Shown here: positions 43,223 to 51,553 of the stretch, one piece after another
How the letters are laid out: every line of letters begins with the position of its first letter
How positions within the stretch are numbered: the first letter of the stretch is position 1
Assembly (NCBI RefSeq): GCF_000265385.1
Contig: NC_018013.1
Span: 1,143,001-1,207,000 of the forward strand
Source: Aequorivita sublithincola DSM 14238
GTDB lineage: Bacteria > Bacteroidota > Bacteroidia > Flavobacteriales > Flavobacteriaceae
DNA length: 64,000 nt
Reading direction: 5' to 3'
Notes under the pieces: generated by a model
What the model was told of the DNA's origin: nothing
The model's database searches: none
What the model saw: the letters and a program-made list of their open reading frames with translations, nothing else
Made by a program: the position numbers and the translations under genes

Positions 43223-44359
43223 CTAATTATAACTTACCTTCCTCAAAATCCGTAAGGATTCCTTTGTAAGTTGATAAGCTTCGGCATCATAATCTCTCAA
43301 AAACTCCTTGGCTTCCAGCAATTTTTCCTTTGCATCTTCAAAATCGTTTAAATAACATATAAGATAGGTAGATGGCAAATTGCGCAGATCTTTTTCTTCG
43401 GAAGTGGTTAATGGAATGTTCTTTTTCAACTTTTCCAGTACGGCATTATTTGAATTATATATATGAAAAAGTGTCTTTCTGTTGAATTTTGGCGGTTCAA
43501 AAATAAGTTTTGAATCCATTTGATACGAACCATTTTCTTGAAAATGAATGGTCACCTCTTCCAACGGATAATACTTAAACTGCTCGTTCAATCCCAGATG
43601 TACAAATTCTACAGTTTTAAAATAGTCATCAGTAAACTCAATGCTCACCTCATCTAAAGCCGAATAAAAAAGACGAACCTGCTCGTTAATTAACTCAATA
43701 TCCACACGGGAATAATAAAGATTTTTTCGAACTTTTTTTGGATTTCCTGCCCAACAAAGAACAAACTGTTCTTTGAAAACCTTGTAGTGATTTTCTAAAT
43801 CTTTGTGACGGTTGGTTATAAAATCCATAACGCCGTCCAATGTTAATTCAATATTGTTTTTTGCAGAATTTTCTATGGATTTTACGATTTCAGAATTCAC
43901 ATCTTTTATTTCAATATCAAAATCCTTCGGCATCGAAATACTGCCGTCTCGAAGAAAAATGGAGCCGCCCCAATATTTCCAAATGTTTTTACGAAGTGAA
44001 GTAATTTTCCCGTTTGGACGAATCGTTACCAATCCTACCACTCTATCTGAAGGTAAGTTTGGAAAAGCTACGTTTTCATATATAATGAGTGGTGCGTTAG
44101 TGAGATAGGCGTTTACAAGGTTTTGGATCTTGCTGTCGTCAAAAAAATCTACGCCACGAATTTCATTGGTTTCGTCTTCAACACCAATAACGATAAATGA
44201 ATTGTTTGCTGGATTGCTATTGCTTAGCGCACAAATATGTTTCAAAAATTTCGCCTTTCCCTCTTTACTTCCAAGATCAATTTTTCGCTTTTTATCATAG
44301 AAGCTACTCTCGTCGTTGTGGGCGAGTAGGTTTTTTATGAGAAGACGTTTATTAATCAT
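43223..44359 (-). CDS. AlbA_2 (Schlafen-type) domain protein
   Basis: A 378-residue protein whose N-terminal 150 residues fit the AlbA_2 domain: ESSFYDKKRKIDL, FLKHICALSNSNPANNSFIVIGVED (the conserved alanine/glycine-rich core) and VVGLVTIRPNGKI. Proteins with this domain are often annotated as ATP-binding or DNA-binding, but the true ligand is uncertain. The C-terminal part is not recognised. It is the first gene of the minus-strand cluster, 56 bases before the SPFH gene. Could be a transcription factor for that cluster, which is inference only. Confidence 0.72.
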   Translation of the reverse strand: MINKRLLIKNLLAHNDESSFYDKKRKIDLGSKEGKAKFLKHICALSNSNPANNSFIVIGVEDETNEIRGVDFFDDSKIQNLVNAYLTNAPLIIYENVAFPNLPSDRVVGLVTIRPNGKITSLRKNIWKYWGGSIFLRDGSISMPKDFDIEIKDVNSEIVKSIENSAKNNIELTLDGVMDFITNRHKDLENHYKVFKEQFVLCWAGNPKKVRKNLYYSRVDIELINEQVRLFYSALDEVSIEFTDDYFKTVEFVHLGLNEQFKYYPLEEVTIHFQENGSYQMDSKLIFEPPKFNRKTLFHIYNSNNAVLEKLKKNIPLTTSEEKDLRNLPSTYLICYLNDFEDAKEKLLEAKEFLRDYDAEAYQLTKESLRILRKVSYN

Positions 44360-44369
44360 AATAGCTTAA

Positions 44370-44450
44370 TGTCAGATCGAGCGCAGTCGAGACCTCTTTA
44401 AAAAAAGATTATTTGAATTAAGAAACCCCTCGACTGCGCTCTGGGAGACA
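44370..44450. repeat. Inverted pair of GAGCGCAGTCGAG repeats
   Basis: GAGCGCAGTCGAG (44379-44391) and CTCGACTGCGCTC (44429-44441) are exact complements around a 37-base spacer, each framed by TGTC/GACA. A third copy of the core lies at 11171-11182. The pair fills most of the 98-base space between two minus-strand genes. Confidence 0.8.
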
Positions 44451-44457
44451 TTTCATT

Positions 44458-45213
44458 TTAAGTTTTATTTACAATAGTACTACTTGCCTGATCCAAACAC
44501 ATAACAGTCAAATCTGCAATATTAACATGAGGCGGACGCGTTACTGCAAACCAAATGATATCTGCGATATCTTCGGGTTTTAAAGGCGTAAAACCTTGAT
44601 AGACTTTTTCAGCACGGCTAGAATCTCCTTTAAAACGCACTTCACTAAATTCGGTTTCAACCAGGCCTGGATTTATGGCTCCTACTTTTATTCCTTTTCC
44701 GTTTAGGTCAATTCGCATTCCTTGATTTATGGCATCTACGGCGTGTTTGCTGGCGCAGTAAACGTTCCCTTTTGGATAGACTTCCTTTCCTGCAGTACTA
44801 CCAATGTTTATAATATGACCGCTTTTTCGTTCAAGCATTTTAGGAAGAATTGCTTTGGAAACATAAAGTAAACCTTTCACATTAATATCGAGCATCGCGT
44901 CCCAATCATCGGTATTTCCTTCGTCAATCGTGTCCATTCCGTGGGCGTTACCAGCGTTATTCAGTAAAATGTCTATTTCTGAAAAGTTCTTCGGAAGTGA
45001 TTTTATCGCTGAAAAAACGTCGTCCTTATTCCGAATATCAAAACCTAAAGTATGTACTTCTGTAAATTTCGAAAGTTCCTCAGAAAGATTTTTCAATCTA
45101 TCTTCTCTTCTTCCGCAGAGAATTACTTTCAATCCGTTTTTGGCAAAAAGTTTCGCCGTTGCCATTCCGATTCCCGAAGTTGCTCCAGTTATAAATGCTG
45201 TTTTGTTTTGCAT
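44458..45213 (-). CDS. SDR-family NAD(P)-dependent oxidoreductase
   Basis: Classical short-chain dehydrogenase, 251 residues. The cofactor loop is TGATSGIG (9-16), then CGRREDR favouring NADP, LLNNAGNAHG, the catalytic serine in NIGSTAGKE and tyrosine/lysine in YCASKHAVD. The substrate is unknown; the sequence is like the YdfG/serine 3-dehydrogenase group. Start chosen at MQNKTAFITGATSGIG (45213), since the longer reading to 45261 adds a tail without homologous appearance. Single gene. Confidence 0.9.
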   Translation of the reverse strand: MQNKTAFITGATSGIGMATAKLFAKNGLKVILCGRREDRLKNLSEELSKFTEVHTLGFDIRNKDDVFSAIKSLPKNFSEIDILLNNAGNAHGMDTIDEGNTDDWDAMLDINVKGLLYVSKAILPKMLERKSGHIINIGSTAGKEVYPKGNVYCASKHAVDAINQGMRIDLNGKGIKVGAINPGLVETEFSEVRFKGDSSRAEKVYQGFTPLKPEDIADIIWFAVTRPPHVNIADLTVMCLDQASSTIVNKT

Positions 45214-45425
45214 ACTATATTTTTTAATAAAAGTACTATTTCTAAAATATTTCAAACACACAATTTATTCAATATTAAAAAACTTAACAAATGCCTACAA
45301 ACGCTAAGAAAACTTTAAGTTTCAGCACTTTATATTTTAACCAATTGTTAACAGCCTTTTAATCAATAAATTTTCAATTTGCACCGTCTTTTTAAAGAGT
45401 ACATTACATTGAATCTAAATATAGC

Positions 45426-46430
45426 ATGGAAAATACAAATTCGACCTTTGACATTGGGGCATTAAATGAAAAAATTGAAAGGGAAAGTGCCTTTGTGGAC
45501 ATCCTTACAATGGAAATGAACAAAGTAATCGTGGGCCAAAAACATATGGTGGAACGCCTAATGATCGGCCTTTTGGGTCAAGGACACATACTTTTAGAAG
45601 GTGTTCCCGGACTTGCAAAAACCCTCGCAATCAACACGCTTGCAAAAGCAGTTCACGGATCTTTTAGCCGAATACAGTTTACCCCAGATTTGCTTCCTGC
45701 AGACGTTGTGGGAACGATGATTTATAATATGAAGGTGAACGATTTCAGCATTAAGAAAGGTCCAATCTTCGCAAATTTTGTTCTTGCAGACGAGATTAAC
45801 CGTGCTCCTGCCAAAGTACAATCCGCTCTTTTAGAAGCGATGCAGGAAAAACAAGTTACCATTGGTGAAACTACTTTTAAGTTGGATAAACCATTTTTGG
45901 TAATGGCAACCCAAAACCCGATTGATCAAGAAGGAACCTATCCTTTGCCAGAAGCACAAATGGACCGTTTTATGTTGAAAACGGTAATAAAATATCCACA
46001 GATTGCCGACGAACAATTAATCATTCGTCAGAATTTAAAAGGTGATTATGAACAAGTGAATCCTGTTGCTACTGTTGACCAGATTTTAAGAGCACAAGCT
46101 GCCGTTCGCGAAGTTTATATGGACGAAAAGATTGAGAAATACATTCTCGATATTATTTTCGCTACCAGAAATCCTGAAAATTATGGTCTTGCAGATTTAA
46201 AACCACTTATCAACTTTGGCGCATCTCCACGTGGAAGTATCAACCTTGCCATCGCTGCAAAATGTTACGCGTTTATTCGTCGTCGTGGTTATGTGGTTCC
46301 GGAAGATATTCGCGCCGTTGTGCACGATGTGCTTCGCCACAGAATTGGCATCACTTACGAAGCGGAAGCGGAAAACATTACTTCCGAAGAAATCATCAAC
46401 AAGATTGTGAATGTAATTGAAGTACCGTAA
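45426..46430 (+). CDS. MoxR-type AAA ATPase
   Basis: First gene of the Bat operon. AAA_3 domain with Walker A GVPGLAKT (about 60-67), Walker B and the MoxR signature ADEINRAPAKVQSALLEAMQE, sensor ATQNPIDQEGTYPLPEAQMDRF, and a C-terminal AAA lid. MoxR proteins act as chaperone-like partners of VWA-domain proteins, four of which types follow. Length 334 is normal. A 19-bp inverted repeat separates it from the next gene. Confidence 0.93.
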   Translation: MENTNSTFDIGALNEKIERESAFVDILTMEMNKVIVGQKHMVERLMIGLLGQGHILLEGVPGLAKTLAINTLAKAVHGSFSRIQFTPDLLPADVVGTMIYNMKVNDFSIKKGPIFANFVLADEINRAPAKVQSALLEAMQEKQVTIGETTFKLDKPFLVMATQNPIDQEGTYPLPEAQMDRFMLKTVIKYPQIADEQLIIRQNLKGDYEQVNPVATVDQILRAQAAVREVYMDEKIEKYILDIIFATRNPENYGLADLKPLINFGASPRGSINLAIAAKCYAFIRRRGYVVPEDIRAVVHDVLRHRIGITYEAEAENITSEEIINKIVNVIEVP

Positions 46431-46440
46431 AAAGTAGTAT

Positions 46441-46496
46441 TCAGTGGTCAGTATTCAGTGTGCAGTTCTAAAGCGCTACTGAATACTGACCACTGA
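46441..46496. repeat. 19-bp inverted repeat between moxR and the DUF58 gene
   Basis: TCAGTGGTCAGTATTCAGT (46441-46459) and its exact complement (46478-46496) flank an 18-base loop. The right side continues with two further TGACC units up to 46505. It lies wholly in the 84-base space inside the Bat operon. Confidence 0.85.
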
Positions 46497-46514
46497 CCAC
46501 TGACCGCTGAAACG

Positions 46515-47378
46515 ATGGATACTAAAGAACTTCTTAAAAAAGTACGAAAAATCGAGATCAAAACGCGACGCTTGAGCGATCACGTTTTTGGTGGCGAGTA
46601 TCACAGTACTTTTAAAGGTCGCGGCATGACTTTTAGCGAAGTGCGCCAATATCAATTTGGTGACGACGTTCGAAATATTGATTGGAACGTTACCGCACGC
46701 TACAACGAGCCTTTTATAAAAGTTTTTGAAGAAGAGCGCGAACTTACATTGATGCTGATGGTTGACATTAGCGGCTCCGAATTTTTTGGAACTCAGGAAC
46801 AGTTCAAAAATGAAATAGTTACTGAAATCGCAGCAACCCTTGCTTTTTCAGCAATGCAAAATAATGACAAAACGGGATTGATTCTTTTTACTGATGAAAT
46901 AGAACTTTACATTCCACCGAAAAAAGGGAAATCGCACGTACTGCGAATTATTCGTGAATTGCTAGAATTTCAACCAAAAAGCAACAAAACCGATTTAGCA
47001 AAAGCACTTAAATTTTTAAGTAACGTAATGAAAAAGAAAGCCATCGTTTTTGTGCTTTCAGATTTCATTGCAGACAATTATCGCGATACTTTAAAGATAG
47101 CTGCGAGAAAACACGATGTGACCGGAATTCGCATTTATGATAAAGCGGAAGAAACCATTCCAAACCTCGGAATGGTTGAAATGCAAGACCAAGAAACGGG
47201 CGAATTACTTTTAGTGAATACAAGTTCCAAAAGTGTGCGTAACCAATATTACAGTTACCACCGCGAACGTGTGGATTATTTTACTGAATCATTTACAAAA
47301 AGTGGCGCAGGTGCTCTAAGTTGTAGGGTTGATGAAAGTTATGTAAAAAAATTGTTGGGTTATTTTAAAAGACGTTAG
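46515..47378 (+). CDS. DUF58 domain protein
   Basis: A 287-residue protein with the DUF58 signature GRGMTFSEVRQYQFGDDVRNIDWNVTAR around 33-60 and a degenerate von Willebrand A fold (VDISGSEFF, then FVLSDFIADNY). It has no membrane helix and is presumed cytoplasmic, working with MoxR as in other operons of this type. The function is unknown. It lies between moxR and the two-TM protein gene, 9-20 bases from the latter. Confidence 0.9.
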   Translation: MDTKELLKKVRKIEIKTRRLSDHVFGGEYHSTFKGRGMTFSEVRQYQFGDDVRNIDWNVTARYNEPFIKVFEEERELTLMLMVDISGSEFFGTQEQFKNEIVTEIAATLAFSAMQNNDKTGLILFTDEIELYIPPKKGKSHVLRIIRELLEFQPKSNKTDLAKALKFLSNVMKKKAIVFVLSDFIADNYRDTLKIAARKHDVTGIRIYDKAEETIPNLGMVEMQDQETGELLLVNTSSKSVRNQYYSYHRERVDYFTESFTKSGAGALSCRVDESYVKKLLGYFKRR

Positions 47379-47399
47379 TAGATAGACGTGAGATTTTAT

Positions 47400-49070
47400 A
47401 TGTTAGATATTAGAAAAAATAGTAATCATAAAAACCGAAATTTAAAATTTCAGCACAACCGCTATTCTCTATTTTCTTTCTTCTTTCTTCTTTGCTCTTT
47501 TATCTCCTTTTCACAAGTAACCTCCTCCATCGATTCCACAAAAATCAAGATTGGTGAAGAAATTCTTTACACCATAAGCGTACAAGCAGATTCTACCGAT
47601 GTTGTGGTTTTTCCCGAAGAGCAAACTTTTGCGCCTTTGGAAATGATTGAATCTTACAAAACCGATACAACTTTTGAAGCTTCAAAAATACGCCTCATCA
47701 AAAAATACGGCTTAACGCAGTTTGACAGCGGCAAGTTCACAATTCCGCCGCAGCGTATTTTCATTAATAACAAACCATTTTTGACAGATTCCATAAAAGT
47801 GGAAGTAAAAGATGTTGTTGTGGACACTACCAAACAGAAAATGTTCGACATAAAAGCTGCAGTTGAAGTGAAAGGTCCGCCGTTTGATTGGTTGTTGCTT
47901 TTATATTGGCTAATTCCGATACTATTAATCGTTGGACTTGCAATTTATTTATTCCGAAGAAAAAAACGAAAAGACGCCGCCGCAAAACAATTGCCGCCCT
48001 ATGAAGAAGCCATCTTTGCTTTAAAAAATTTGGACAATACCCAACTTTTAAAGGAAGATAAAAGTAAAGAATATTACAGCAGTTTAACTGAAATTGTAAA
48101 ACGCTACTTAGATCGCGAAGTGGATGAAGCCGCATTGGAAAGTACCAGTGACGAGCTTATAAATCGCTTAATGATGCACAAAGACGCCGGAAGTTTCGAT
48201 TTCGATTTGGAAACCATCCGCAAGCTGGATTTAATTTTCAAACGTGCCGATTTGGTGAAGTTTGCAAAAATGAACCAATTGGCCGGACAAGCAGAAGTGG
48301 ATAGAAAAACAATCGAGGAAATCATTAACGAAACCCACGAAGCCGTTCCAGAGCCAACCGAAGAAGAACTTTTAGAAAATCAGGAGTATCTCGAAAAACT
48401 TAAGAGAAGACGCAAACACAGAAAATGGATTTTGGGTATTTCGGGCGTGATTGCAGCAATTATTTTAGCTGGAATTATCTTTGGAGTTGCTACTGGTTTT
48501 GATAATTTAAAAGATAAAGTTTTAGGAAATGACTTACGCAAATTAGCCGAAAATCGTTGGGTAAAAAGCGAATACGGAAATCCCGCAGTAATTCTAGAAA
48601 CACCCGAAGTACTTGTTAGGTTAGAAACAACGGTCACGAACGCAGATAGAAGTATGGTTAGCGGGAAAGACTATTTCACCTATGGCGAAATGAATTCTCT
48701 TCTTTATATTTTGGTTTCCACGACACAATTTGGCCAAAAACAGGATGTTGCTTTGGAAACAGCATTGGACGGAGTATTGGACGATCTTCAGCAAAGTGGA
48801 GCAAAAAATTTAATCGTAAAACGAGACGATTTTGAAACCGATAAAGGAATAAAAGGCTTGAAAGCTTATGGCGACTTCAACGTACAAGTTTCAGATAATA
48901 AAGTGATGAAGCAGAAAAGCTCTTATGAACTATTGCTTTTTGCGCAGGAAAACGGTTTGCAGGAAGTTTTGATAGTTTATCAAGACGATGGCAAATACGC
49001 CGAACAAATTAAAAAACGAATTGAAGCTTCCATAGAGCTTCAAATTTCAGAAAAGAAAGATGGGCAATAA
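47400..49070 (+). CDS. Two-TM Bat operon protein (DUF4381-like)
   Basis: About 556 residues. An N-terminal hydrophobic export segment (FFFLLCSFISFS) leads to a beta-rich extracytoplasmic region similar to the start of BatD-type proteins (IKIGEEILYTISV), then a membrane helix (LLYWLIPILLIVGLAIYLF), a basic turn and a DUF4381-like helical region (PPYEEAIFALKNL ... IVKRYLDREV). A second membrane helix (WILGISGVIAAIILAG) precedes a C-terminal domain I do not recognise. ATG at 47400 is preferred over a GTG at 47388. Overlaps batA by 11 bases. Confidence 0.72.
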   Translation: MLDIRKNSNHKNRNLKFQHNRYSLFSFFFLLCSFISFSQVTSSIDSTKIKIGEEILYTISVQADSTDVVVFPEEQTFAPLEMIESYKTDTTFEASKIRLIKKYGLTQFDSGKFTIPPQRIFINNKPFLTDSIKVEVKDVVVDTTKQKMFDIKAAVEVKGPPFDWLLLLYWLIPILLIVGLAIYLFRRKKRKDAAAKQLPPYEEAIFALKNLDNTQLLKEDKSKEYYSSLTEIVKRYLDREVDEAALESTSDELINRLMMHKDAGSFDFDLETIRKLDLIFKRADLVKFAKMNQLAGQAEVDRKTIEEIINETHEAVPEPTEEELLENQEYLEKLKRRRKHRKWILGISGVIAAIILAGIIFGVATGFDNLKDKVLGNDLRKLAENRWVKSEYGNPAVILETPEVLVRLETTVTNADRSMVSGKDYFTYGEMNSLLYILVSTTQFGQKQDVALETALDGVLDDLQQSGAKNLIVKRDDFETDKGIKGLKAYGDFNVQVSDNKVMKQKSSYELLLFAQENGLQEVLIVYQDDGKYAEQIKKRIEASIELQISEKKDGQ

Positions 49071-50064
49071 TTTCGAATTTGTAAATCCGCAGTTTTTCTG
49101 GTTGTTCCTTACACTTCCAGTGCTCGTGCTATGGTATTTATGGAAGCGAAAACGACAAACTGCTTCACTTAAAATATCAAGCATAGAAGGTTTCAAATCT
49201 GGAAAAAATTGGTTAGCACGATTAAAACCTTTCCTTTTTGCACTTCGGCTTTTAGCGCTTTCGGCAATAATCATTGCAATGGCACGACCAAGAACTGTTG
49301 ACGAAACCACAAAAACAAAAACCACTCGTGGGATTGATATCGTGATGGCAATGGACCTTTCGGCAAGTATGTTGGCGCGCGATTTAAAGCCAAATCGTTT
49401 GGAAGCATTAAAAACCGTAGCCGCCAGATTTATAAATAGTCGGCCAAACGACCGCATCGGTTTGGTGGAATATGCAGGAGAAAGTTACACGCGCACACCC
49501 TTAACGAGCGATAAAACTATTGTTCTTTCGTCTCTAAAAAGTATGGAATATAATACGACCATTGAAGGCGGAACTGCCATTGGTTCTGGACTTGCAACGG
49601 CTGTAAACCGTTTAAAAGATAGCCGAGCCAAAAGTAAAGTGATTATTTTACTAACAGACGGTGTGAATAATTCAGGTTTCATAGACCCAAAAATAGCGAG
49701 CGAGCTTGCGGTGGAATTCGGAATTAAAGTTTACACTATAGGTATTGGAAGCAACGGAATGGCAATGTCTCCAATTGGAATTCGCCCAGACGGCGGTTTT
49801 CAATACGGAAATGTAAAAGTGGAAATTGATGAAGCCTTACTAAAAGAAATAGCTAAAAAAACTGGCGGACAATATTTTAGAGCGACAAGCAATACCAAAT
49901 TAGAACAGATTTACGAAGAAATAAATAAGTTAGAAAAAACAGATATCGAAGAATTCAAATACACAAATTATGACGAGATGTTTCGCCCGTGGGCCATTTT
50001 TGCATTTGTCTTGATTGCCTTTGAATTTTTATTGCGAATAACAGTTTTCCGTGGATTTTTGTAA
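49060..50064 (+). CDS. batA: BatA: VWA-domain membrane protein
   Basis: Aerotolerance-operon protein, 334 residues. Two N-terminal membrane helices (LFLTLPVLVLWYLW and LFALRLLALSAIIIAM) flank the start of a von Willebrand A domain with an intact metal-binding site: MDLSASM, TPLTSDK and ILLTDG. A C-terminal helix (FAFVLIAFEFLLRI) anchors the other end. Expected at the inner membrane facing the periplasm with BatB. Its start overlaps the preceding gene, and it is followed by an extra small gene before batB. Confidence 0.9.
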   Translation: MGNNFEFVNPQFFWLFLTLPVLVLWYLWKRKRQTASLKISSIEGFKSGKNWLARLKPFLFALRLLALSAIIIAMARPRTVDETTKTKTTRGIDIVMAMDLSASMLARDLKPNRLEALKTVAARFINSRPNDRIGLVEYAGESYTRTPLTSDKTIVLSSLKSMEYNTTIEGGTAIGSGLATAVNRLKDSRAKSKVIILLTDGVNNSGFIDPKIASELAVEFGIKVYTIGIGSNGMAMSPIGIRPDGGFQYGNVKVEIDEALLKEIAKKTGGQYFRATSNTKLEQIYEEINKLEKTDIEEFKYTNYDEMFRPWAIFAFVLIAFEFLLRITVFRGFL

Positions 50065-50082
50065 ACATTAATTTGAAAATTG

Positions 50083-50502
50083 ATGGAACAGGAAAATGAT
50101 TTTATAAAACGAGAAATCCAAAAATTGACAATGATTTTGATGAAATTGTTTGACAAAACAAGTTCAGCAGATGTCAATAGTTTTGAAGCAGTAGTTTTTG
50201 AAACGAATGAAAAGTTAGAAGAATTTTTCGGTTTCACATTAAATGAAATCGCGACGACTGAAAATTCAAAATTGATGGAAAAAGCGGAAAGTTTTCACGA
50301 AGTACATCTTGAAAAATTAATTGAAGTAGTATATCAAATAATTCAAAAGTCAGAAGAAGTTAAAATGGATTTTGACTTTGAAACAAAAGAATTATCTAAA
50401 AAACTTTTGTTGATGATAGATTTCGCAAATGATAAAAGCAAATCGTTTTCTGTTGAAAGAATGAATATGAAAAGCCAGCTAATAAAAAATAGCAATAAAT
50501 AA
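50083..50502 (+). CDS. Unrecognised helical protein between batA and batB
   Basis: A 139-residue, wholly hydrophilic, predicted mostly helical protein (rich in Glu and Lys; starts MEQENDFIKREIQKL). No signal peptide or membrane segment. Its TAA overlaps the batB ATG by one base (TAATG), so it is translated with the operon. Bat operons that I know run directly from batA to batB, making this gene an addition; I do not recognise the family. An in-frame TTG three bases upstream is the only alternative start nearby. Confidence 0.75.
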   Translation: MEQENDFIKREIQKLTMILMKLFDKTSSADVNSFEAVVFETNEKLEEFFGFTLNEIATTENSKLMEKAESFHEVHLEKLIEVVYQIIQKSEEVKMDFDFETKELSKKLLLMIDFANDKSKSFSVERMNMKSQLIKNSNK

Positions 50503-51542
50503 TGTACCAATTAGAACAACCCATATACTTCTACCTCCTTTTCGCCATTCCGGTGATGGTGGTGCTATTTCTATTGGTTTTGGTTTGGAAAAAAACGGTT
50601 CAAAAAAGATTTGTAGATAAGGAATTGCTTAAAAAGTTGAGCCCAAATCGTTCGCTTTTTAAATCTATTTTAAAAGTTTTAGTGCTTTGTTTGGCAATTG
50701 CCTGTTTGAGTTTTGCATTGGTAAATCCAAAAATCGGAACCAAACTTGAAACCGTAAAACGCGAAGGCGTGGATATTGTTTTTGCGCTGGACGTTTCAAA
50801 AAGTATGTTGGCCGAGGATATTGCGCCAAACCGTTTAGACAAGTCAAAACAACTCATCACCCAAATAATCAATAACCTTGCTGGTGATAGAGTTGGAATT
50901 ATTGGTTATGCAGGAAGCGCTTTTCCGCAGGTACCGATAACCACAGATTTTTCTTCGGCAAAACTATTTTTAAACGGAATGAATACCGATATGGTTTCGT
51001 CTCAAGGAACGGCCATTAACCAAGCAATTGAATTGTCTCAAACTTTCTACGACGACGAAGGGCAAACAAATCGTGTGCTTTTCATTGTTTCGGACGGGGA
51101 AGATCACGGCGGAAACATCGCACAGATTTCCGAGGAAGCTCATGAAAAAGGAATCCGAATTTTTACAATCGGTGTTGGAACTGTGGAGGGCGGACCCATT
51201 CCTATAAAACAAAACGGAGTGCTTCAATATTACCTTCGCGACAAAAACAACGAACAGGTTATCACGCGATTAGGTGAAGAAACTCTTAAAGAGATTGCCA
51301 AAACCACGAATGGTGAGTATATTGATGGCTCAAACACAAAAGCCGTTGTAGATAGGGTAAAAGCTCTTTTGGGCGGAATGGACAAAAAGGAATTTGAAGC
51401 GAAACAATTCACCGATTTTAAAGATCAATTCCAGTGGTTTTTGGCTGGGGCATTGTTTTTGCTGGTATTGGATGTATTCTTTTTAGAACGAAAAACAGCT
51501 TGGCTAAGAAAGTTGAATTTGTTTAATGAAGTGAAAAAATAA
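50502..51542 (+). CDS. batB: BatB: VWA-domain membrane protein
   Basis: Paralogue of BatA, 346 residues. Two membrane helices (FYLLFAIPVMVVLFLLVLVW and ILKVLVLCLAIACLSFAL), then a VWA domain with LDVSKSM, TDFSSAK and IVSDGEDHG as metal-site motifs, and a C-terminal membrane helix. The start overlaps the preceding stop by one base. Probably pairs with BatA in a complex whose assembly depends on MoxR. Confidence 0.92.
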   Translation: MYQLEQPIYFYLLFAIPVMVVLFLLVLVWKKTVQKRFVDKELLKKLSPNRSLFKSILKVLVLCLAIACLSFALVNPKIGTKLETVKREGVDIVFALDVSKSMLAEDIAPNRLDKSKQLITQIINNLAGDRVGIIGYAGSAFPQVPITTDFSSAKLFLNGMNTDMVSSQGTAINQAIELSQTFYDDEGQTNRVLFIVSDGEDHGGNIAQISEEAHEKGIRIFTIGVGTVEGGPIPIKQNGVLQYYLRDKNNEQVITRLGEETLKEIAKTTNGEYIDGSNTKAVVDRVKALLGGMDKKEFEAKQFTDFKDQFQWFLAGALFLLVLDVFFLERKTAWLRKLNLFNEVKK

Positions 51543-51553
51543 ATAAAGCAATA

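Noticed and set aside
46441..46505. TGACC tandem units considered as a CRISPR array
   Set aside because: Units are contiguous and form one inverted repeat; there are no spacers and no cas genes.
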